Positions 59,559 to 64,000 of a stretch of 64,000 bases of DNA are shown here, one piece after another (position 1 is the first letter of the stretch; every line of letters begins with the position of its first letter). The DNA is from Parcubacteria bacterium C7867-004 (GTDB taxonomy: Bacteria; Patescibacteria; Paceibacteria; UBA9973; UBA2103), in the NCBI GenBank assembly GCA_001189075.1, contig LFCN01000006.1:248001-312000 (forward strand). The letters run 5' to 3'. Position numbers and translations under genes: made by a program. A model generated the notes under the pieces. It did not search any database, was not told the origin of the DNA, and worked only from the letters and a program-made list of their open reading frames with translations.

Positions 59559-60419
59559 CTATTTAACCGGAACATCAAAATACCCCACGAGCTCATCCTC
59601 GATGTGGTAATGATGGAGTTGTTTGTTAAAGCGGTTCTCGATTGGAATCTGATTTGGATGGAATCCCGGCTTGAAATAGAAGAGCCAGTATTTGAGGACG
59701 AGATAGTACACGCCCCGCTTTCCAATCAGGTAGCGCACACCGTTACTCCACACGTGCCATGTAAATAAGAGGTTCTTCGCACGAAGAAAGTCGATAAGGC
59801 ATCGCGCATGCGCGATAAGAAAGGCGAGGCTCACAAATGCGCCGATGAGCACTCGGAGGAAGTAGCCGCCGCCGATCGCCCGATAGAGATCGACCGCGGT
59901 CGACCGGTGCTCCACTTCTTCAATGCAGTGCCAGCTCCATACCCGGTCCATACGCTCGTCGGTGTCTTCTCCTTCGAGCACACCGATATCGAGCACCTGC
60001 TTCGAGTAGGTGGCGGTGAAGTGCTCGATAATCATGCAGGTAACGAGCCGCATCCGGAGCGTGAATATCCGCTCGAAGAAGGTTAGGAGCACTGCGGTCT
60101 CTTGCACGTGTTTGGTAGCGGGGAATCCTTGCGCATCGAGATACCGGTTGTAGGCATCGTGCATCTTCGCGTGGGCGAGCTCCTCGTGCACAAGGATATC
60201 TGCTTGCTCTCGAAGCACCGGATCGCTCACCAATCCTTTCGCTTCTTCTACCGCTCGCACAATGAATCGTTCTCCCTCAGGGACCGTAGCCGAGCTCGTA
60301 TTGAAAGCGAAGGTAAGGAGCGCATTGTCCTTGAACCACCATTCTCGTATCGATATCTTATGCGCGGTGAGCTCAAGGGCAACTTCTCGTTCCCGTTCAT
60401 TTATGACCGGCTCTTCCAT
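59559..60419 (-). CDS. Ferritin-like metal-dependent hydrolase (PF10118 type)
   Basis: 286 aa from the ATG at 60419, with TATACT ending 6 nt upstream. Helical protein with diiron-type motifs LVHEELAHAKMHDAYN and WHCIEEVEHRSTAVDLY, matching predicted metal-dependent hydrolases. Hydrophobic helices (AFVSLAFLIAHARCLIDFL, YYLVLKYWLFYF) suggest membrane contact. Substrate unknown. Ends 2 nt after the tRNA. Confidence 0.85.
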   Translation of the reverse strand: MEEPVINEREREVALELTAHKISIREWWFKDNALLTFAFNTSSATVPEGERFIVRAVEEAKGLVSDPVLREQADILVHEELAHAKMHDAYNRYLDAQGFPATKHVQETAVLLTFFERIFTLRMRLVTCMIIEHFTATYSKQVLDIGVLEGEDTDERMDRVWSWHCIEEVEHRSTAVDLYRAIGGGYFLRVLIGAFVSLAFLIAHARCLIDFLRAKNLLFTWHVWSNGVRYLIGKRGVYYLVLKYWLFYFKPGFHPNQIPIENRFNKQLHHYHIEDELVGYFDVPVK

Positions 60420-60468
60420 GTAAAAAGTATAGCGTGCCGATTCAGCACGCACCGTTACTATCCGAGGA

Positions 60469-60885
60469 TCATTTCCTCCATTTCTCGAGTCCGGATGAAT
60501 CTCCTTGGGAACCGCTCTCGGAATGGATCTTGGCGAAGTTAGCTCGCCATATTGTACTCAGTTCACCCTCGAGCACGATACGTATGTCCTCATCTTCTTC
60601 CTCGGCCTGAACATAGTTCGCTATACGCTCACTGAGTTCAGAGGGAATCAGGTTGAGCTTATCGCTGAAAAGGCCGTTCACACTGAGTCTCCATCCATCT
60701 CCATCCCACGAGACCACGTCTTGCATAAGGCTCCTAAAACGATTCCAAGCGGTACCCGAAAGCGCCTCAGTATATGAATTGAACTGCGCTAGCTTGGGAG
60801 GGAGTTCAAGTCGGCTCGTCGCACCCTTCACTCTTTCATTCGATGCAGCCCTAGACGCACTATTGCGCGAATAAAACTCGCTCAT
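60469..60885 (-). CDS. Hypothetical protein, 138 aa
   Basis: Soluble, helical, charged (NYVQAEEEDEDIRIVLEGEL); no signal peptide. Ten nt after the stop of the upstream surface-protein gene, so same operon. No family recognised. Confidence 0.55.
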   Translation of the reverse strand: MSEFYSRNSASRAASNERVKGATSRLELPPKLAQFNSYTEALSGTAWNRFRSLMQDVVSWDGDGWRLSVNGLFSDKLNLIPSELSERIANYVQAEEEDEDIRIVLEGELSTIWRANFAKIHSESGSQGDSSGLEKWRK

Positions 60886-60895
60886 AGGCGTTTGC

Positions 60896-61279
60896 TTATG
60901 AGATGACGGTACTTGTTCCCTTGACGACGCGCTGCTTGCCGTTCACTTCAAGCACGCACGCGACTTCTCCATCCGTAAGCGATACGTTGGTTGCGCCTGG
61001 TCCATCGAGCACTACCGTTCCGCCGCTATCATTCACTATCTCGCATTCGAATCCGTTTACGAGCGTTCCTACGGAAGGGACGGTGATAGTTATCGCGGAG
61101 GTCGCAACTATGCGCTGGCTGTTGTTCGCTGCAGTGAGTGTGTAGCCGGTGGTCTTGTTCGTCTCGACCAGTTTTCCGCCCACATTGTTTCCGCTCGCGT
61201 CATGACCTACGAGAAGGTACGTGTTGAGCGTGTCGCCCCATGTTCCCGAATCTGCGCCTGGTGTTGGTAGATTTGCCAT
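60896..61279 (-). CDS. Phage-tail/surface-type beta protein
   Basis: 127 aa. The opening LPTPGADSGTWGDTLNTYL is a common start of phage tail-fibre and surface proteins, followed by a beta-rich domain (ATSAITITVPSVGTLVNGFE...). No signal peptide visible. TACAAT ends 8 nt before the ATG on this strand. Probably structural or surface binding. Confidence 0.6.
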   Translation of the reverse strand: MANLPTPGADSGTWGDTLNTYLLVGHDASGNNVGGKLVETNKTTGYTLTAANNSQRIVATSAITITVPSVGTLVNGFECEIVNDSGGTVVLDGPGATNVSLTDGEVACVLEVNGKQRVVKGTSTVIS

Positions 61280-61317
61280 AGAAATTTATTGTATCATCCC
61301 GATTTATAACTCTATAC

Positions 61318-62499
61318 TTATACGGCCGCATACAGAGCCTGGAACATAGGCCTATAGAACGAATCCACGAAGTGCTGGTACCCTGAGCCGTTAGGATGAA
61401 CCCCGTCGAAATCTAAACCGGACGTGCTCCATGCGGTCCATGAGGGGTAGTAATACGTCAGGTCTACCAACGGGCAGTTCTTGGTCGTAGCTAAGGACGC
61501 AACCGCCGAGCGATATGCATCTTGCTGCGTTACCGATGTTCCGATGCTCGGAGTCACATATTGAGGCAAGACGAGCCATACTGTGGAGCCTGCGGATTGG
61601 AGTGCAGTCACCATCGTGTTCAGATTGGTTATTGTCGTTGTGGAGCTGGTAGGTCGCGCTACGAAGTCATTTATGATGCAATTAATAATCGTAAGGTGCT
61701 GACCTTGCGTATGATATTGGTTTCCTTGGGTCCAGGCAGCGGTCGTGAGTACCCAATCGTCCGTCTTCCATGCGCCGCGTCCCCAGTTCCAAATCTGTAT
61801 ACTGGGCGACGCGGTGTTATAGAAGTAAACTCCAAGGATATAGACGCCCGCGGCCGTCGTATTTGATTTGCGGATGCGTACCGTATGTCCGGTTGCCGCC
61901 GAACCGAGAGAGAAGGCAGTTGTAAAAGCACCGGCCGTTCCTGCGGTCGGCACTGCGCTGCTTTCTGCACCTCCGTCAATCGATACTACATAATCCCCAA
62001 TACCCGGATTTCGCGCGACGAATATCTTCACGTTATTGGCGACAACCCCGGGAGGGCAGGTGTATGTAATCGTACTCGTGCTATCGACGATATTGTTCTG
62101 CGCGTGACAGAATCCACCTACGCTGGATACGCTACTGGAAAGCGCAAATCCCGTACCGGAGCGGCTGATATTAACCATATAGTTATCAATCGCAGACACA
62201 CTTCCTGATGAAGTACCTTCGCCCCAGAAATCAGCTTGGATGGAGGGTATAGTTACAGCATTAAGTGCAGCGGCAAGTTTGCGTGGGTAGGCGAACGGGC
62301 GAGCTCCACCCCAGCCGTCTCCCGTACCTCCTCCTTTCCCGGCAGTTACGCTGTCTCCGAGTGCCGCTACGAGCGTATCTGCGGAACCATTCTTTGTAGA
62401 GGCGAGTCCGGCAATAATCGAGGAATTATTCTCGCGCGTGAAATTGCTGACTCCTGGTACGGTGCCGAACGAGCCGATAATCCCTGGATGCATCCACAT
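61318..62499 (-). CDS. SGNH/GDSL-type esterase
   Basis: 393 aa from the ATG at 62499. GDSVTAGKGGG holds the nucleophile Ser, and DFDGVHPNGSGYQHFVDSF the Asp/His pair of the SGNH triad. A carbohydrate-binding-like insert lies at residues ~140-245. Acts on acyl or acetyl groups of glycans. No clear signal peptide; grouped with the surface-type genes, possibly phage derived. Confidence 0.8.
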   Translation of the reverse strand: MWMHPGIIGSFGTVPGVSNFTRENNSSIIAGLASTKNGSADTLVAALGDSVTAGKGGGTGDGWGGARPFAYPRKLAAALNAVTIPSIQADFWGEGTSSGSVSAIDNYMVNISRSGTGFALSSSVSSVGGFCHAQNNIVDSTSTITYTCPPGVVANNVKIFVARNPGIGDYVVSIDGGAESSAVPTAGTAGAFTTAFSLGSAATGHTVRIRKSNTTAAGVYILGVYFYNTASPSIQIWNWGRGAWKTDDWVLTTAAWTQGNQYHTQGQHLTIINCIINDFVARPTSSTTTITNLNTMVTALQSAGSTVWLVLPQYVTPSIGTSVTQQDAYRSAVASLATTKNCPLVDLTYYYPSWTAWSTSGLDFDGVHPNGSGYQHFVDSFYRPMFQALYAAV

Positions 62500-62585
62500 A
62501 TATCTCAAAGAATACCATATGAGCCTTATTGCTTTTTGCGCAGGTACGTTGATACTGTACGCATATCCTAATTATTCCGATCCCC

Positions 62586-62762
62586 ATGAACATTTTCGGC
62601 CTCGGTGTCCCCGAACTCCTCCTCATCATCTTCGTTGCGCTCCTCTTCTTCGGTAAGGATAAGCTTCCAGAGCTCGCGCAGAGCGTTGGCAGATCGTTCC
62701 ATGAGCTCAAGCAGGGATTCGAGGGTGGCGTGAAGGGCGACAAGAATGACAAGAAGAAGTGA
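62586..62762 (+). CDS. tatA: Sec-independent translocase subunit TatA
   Basis: 58 aa: NIFGLGVPELLLIIFVALLFFGKDKLPELAQSVG is the TatA helix and hinge, followed by an amphipathic helix FHELKQGFEGG and a charged tail. Forms the Tat pore with TatC, encoded 17 nt overlapping downstream. Confidence 0.93.
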   Translation: MNIFGLGVPELLLIIFVALLFFGKDKLPELAQSVGRSFHELKQGFEGGVKGDKNDKKK

Positions 62763-63486
62763 TGCGGAACTGAGCGTCTGGGAACATCTTTCCGAGCTCC
62801 GGACCTATTTCTTCATAGCGCTCGCCGCGCTCATCGCGGGTGCAATTGTCACGCATGTCTATAACGCGCAGATAACGGCACTCCTATTCGCGCCGCTTCA
62901 TGGGGAGTCGCTCGTCTTCCTCTCGCCGCTCGATCCGCTCCTATTCATATTCAAGATCGATCTCTTCGGGGGCCTCATTCTTGCGCTTCCGATCATCTTC
63001 TACTGCCTGTTCCGCTTCATCGCGCCGGCGCTCGGGAACCGGGGGAGCGTATTCATCGGTTCATTCCTTGTCGTCTCACTCCTGCTCGTGCTTGCGGCAA
63101 GTGTATACACGTATCTGCTGCTTCTGCCGATTAGCATCGGGTTCCTCCTGTCCTTGAATGTGGCCGGGGTAGAGAACTTCTTCACCGCCGATCGGTACAT
63201 CGACTTCGCGCTCATGCAGCTCGTGCTTACGGTAGGGATATTCCAGATCCCATGTATCATAGTGCTCCTCGCGTTCACTAAGCTGCTTGATCCGAAGAAG
63301 CTTGCAAAGAACCGAGGCATGGCCTATATCGCCGCTATTGTCGCGCTGTCGGTGCTCACCCCGACTACCGACCTCTATTCGCTTGCCCTTTTCCTTCTAC
63401 CGACTCTCTTCATCTTTGAAATTAGTATACTGTTGGGGAGGGCAGTATACTCACTGAGAAATAAGAGCCCGATGACCTATGAATAA
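62746..63486 (+). CDS. tatC: Sec-independent translocase subunit TatC
   Basis: 246 aa, six helices. ELSVWEHLSELRTYF is the conserved N-terminus, with FIAPALGNRG and the helix 3-4 region GVENFFTADRYIDF typical. Recognises twin-arginine signals. No TatB gene is visible, so a minimal TatAC system. Overlaps a small gene at its end. Confidence 0.93.
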   Translation: MTRRSDAELSVWEHLSELRTYFFIALAALIAGAIVTHVYNAQITALLFAPLHGESLVFLSPLDPLLFIFKIDLFGGLILALPIIFYCLFRFIAPALGNRGSVFIGSFLVVSLLLVLAASVYTYLLLLPISIGFLLSLNVAGVENFFTADRYIDFALMQLVLTVGIFQIPCIIVLLAFTKLLDPKKLAKNRGMAYIAAIVALSVLTPTTDLYSLALFLLPTLFIFEISILLGRAVYSLRNKSPMTYE

Positions 63487-63628
63487 ACAACTCACGCGAA
63501 AACAGTTCTTGCTTTTTGTCGGGTCGCTTATCGGCGTATTCGTACTTTCGAATATCCCAGGAGCTTCCCGCAAAGCATCGAATGGCTCGTATGGTAACGG
63601 CTCCTATGGCGGTACGCCTTCGGCTTAG
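63479..63628 (+). CDS. Small anchored Gly/Ser/Tyr-rich protein
   Basis: 49 aa: LTRKQFLLFVGSLIGVFVLSNI membrane helix, then SNGSYGNGSYGG repeats. Overlaps tatC by 8 nt and the following gene by 23 nt. The single Arg and Lys before the helix are not a twin-arginine motif. Shares its SYG repeat style with the next protein; function unknown. Confidence 0.5.
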   Translation: MNKQLTRKQFLLFVGSLIGVFVLSNIPGASRKASNGSYGNGSYGGTPSA

Positions 63629-64000
63629 TCTCATACTTGCGCTCCTTCCCGTCCTCTTCGCGGTCGGGATGTTTTTCGTATCAGCGCAAGCGAGTTATGC
63701 GGCGACTACCTACGGATTCAGTACCTACGGAAGCGGGCTCTATGGAGGACTCGAGCCGCCGGACACCACCGCTCCGCTCATCTCTTCAATCTCATCAGGT
63801 ACTCCCGGCCATACGAGCGTAACCATACTTTGGACAACCGATGAGGCGGCAACCTCGACCGTGAACTACGGACTTACCACCGGGTATGGAACTGCGTCAA
63901 CTTCGTCCACGCTCGTTACCTCGCATTCGATAACCATCACCGGACTTACACCGTCGACCACCTATAACTTCAACGTGGGTTCGCAGGACGCTGCAGGTAA
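63606..64000 (+). CDS. Exported fibronectin-type III protein, partial
   Basis: Truncated by the window edge. Signal peptide (cleaved near ASYAA), a Gly/Tyr segment YGFSTYGSGLYGG, then a fibronectin III or purple-acid-phosphatase N-terminal type domain (PDTTAPLISSISSGT..., ILWTTDEAATSTVNYG, ITGLTPSTTYNFNV). Likely a surface adhesin or pilin-associated protein. ATG at 63591 is an alternative start. Confidence 0.65.
   Translation, partial: MAVRLRLSLILALLPVLFAVGMFFVSAQASYAATTYGFSTYGSGLYGGLEPPDTTAPLISSISSGTPGHTSVTILWTTDEAATSTVNYGLTTGYGTASTSSTLVTSHSITITGLTPSTTYNFNVGSQDAAG

Overview
The window looks like a chromosome segment of a candidate-phyla-radiation bacterium (Patescibacteria, Parcubacteria-like). 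This is inferred from gene content and style: small dense genes, many secreted or single-anchor proteins, a LemA/DUF2207 pair, an RNase J with a basic Pro/Arg/Gly tail, SecG followed by a peptide-binding protein, and TatAC. Most independently transcribed genes have a TATACT-like -10 box ending only 6-9 nt before the ATG. They therefore appear to be transcribed without a leader and lack a Shine-Dalgarno (SD) site.

Layout. 0.1-4.1 kb: an XRE regulator with a membrane partner, then a metal/thiol block (Met-rich anchored protein, CcdA, DipZ-like thioredoxin, flavodoxin-type reductase, NlpE-like protein). 4.1-10.3 kb: a secreted HExxH protein and an RND pump with its adaptor. 10.4-17.9 kb: housekeeping genes (Pif1-like helicase, MltG, TypA, DEAD-box helicase). 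18.0-20.9 kb: a foreign-looking two-gene module (membrane/coiled-coil protein plus anchored vWA-like protein) with a hairpin-rich leader and its own terminator. 20.9-23.1 kb: PAP2, DedA and a zincin. 23.2-25.8 kb: a large RloC-like ABC ATPase and a decayed coding remnant. 25.8-28.1 kb: four single-gene cassettes in tandem on the minus strand. Each has its own promoter, SD site and terminator, and each is headed by the same ~25-29 bp repeat. A fifth related cassette sits at 51.3-52.0 kb.

28.1-32.3 kb holds an L,D-transpeptidase, PNPOx-like protein, cupin, TspO, DUF5680, a GT2 glycosyltransferase and DUF2200. 32.4-39.9 kb is a copper/disulfide block: CopC-CopD fusion, DsbB, two DsbA-like proteins and several small His-rich or exported membrane proteins. 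40.4-43.6 kb adds MsrA, hemerythrin, MsrB, a bactofilin-like membrane protein and Bcp. 43.6-47.1 kb has Nth- and MutY-like glycosylases that both lack a complete Fe-S cluster ligand set. 47.1-54.4 kb: RNase J, peptide-binding protein, SecG and GroESL. 54.5-64 kb: LemA/DUF2207, MazG-type pyrophosphohydrolases, HtpX, tRNA-Ser(GGA), a ferritin-like hydrolase, a surface/SGNH set, TatA-TatC and a truncated fibronectin-type protein.

Together, the envelope genes (CcdA, DipZ, DsbA/B, CopCD, Msr, Bcp, hemerythrin, TspO) suggest a cell that manages copper, oxygen and disulfide stress at its surface. The repeat-headed cassettes and the 18-21 kb module are the least explained parts. Their SD-led genes contrast with the SD-less host genes and point to import.
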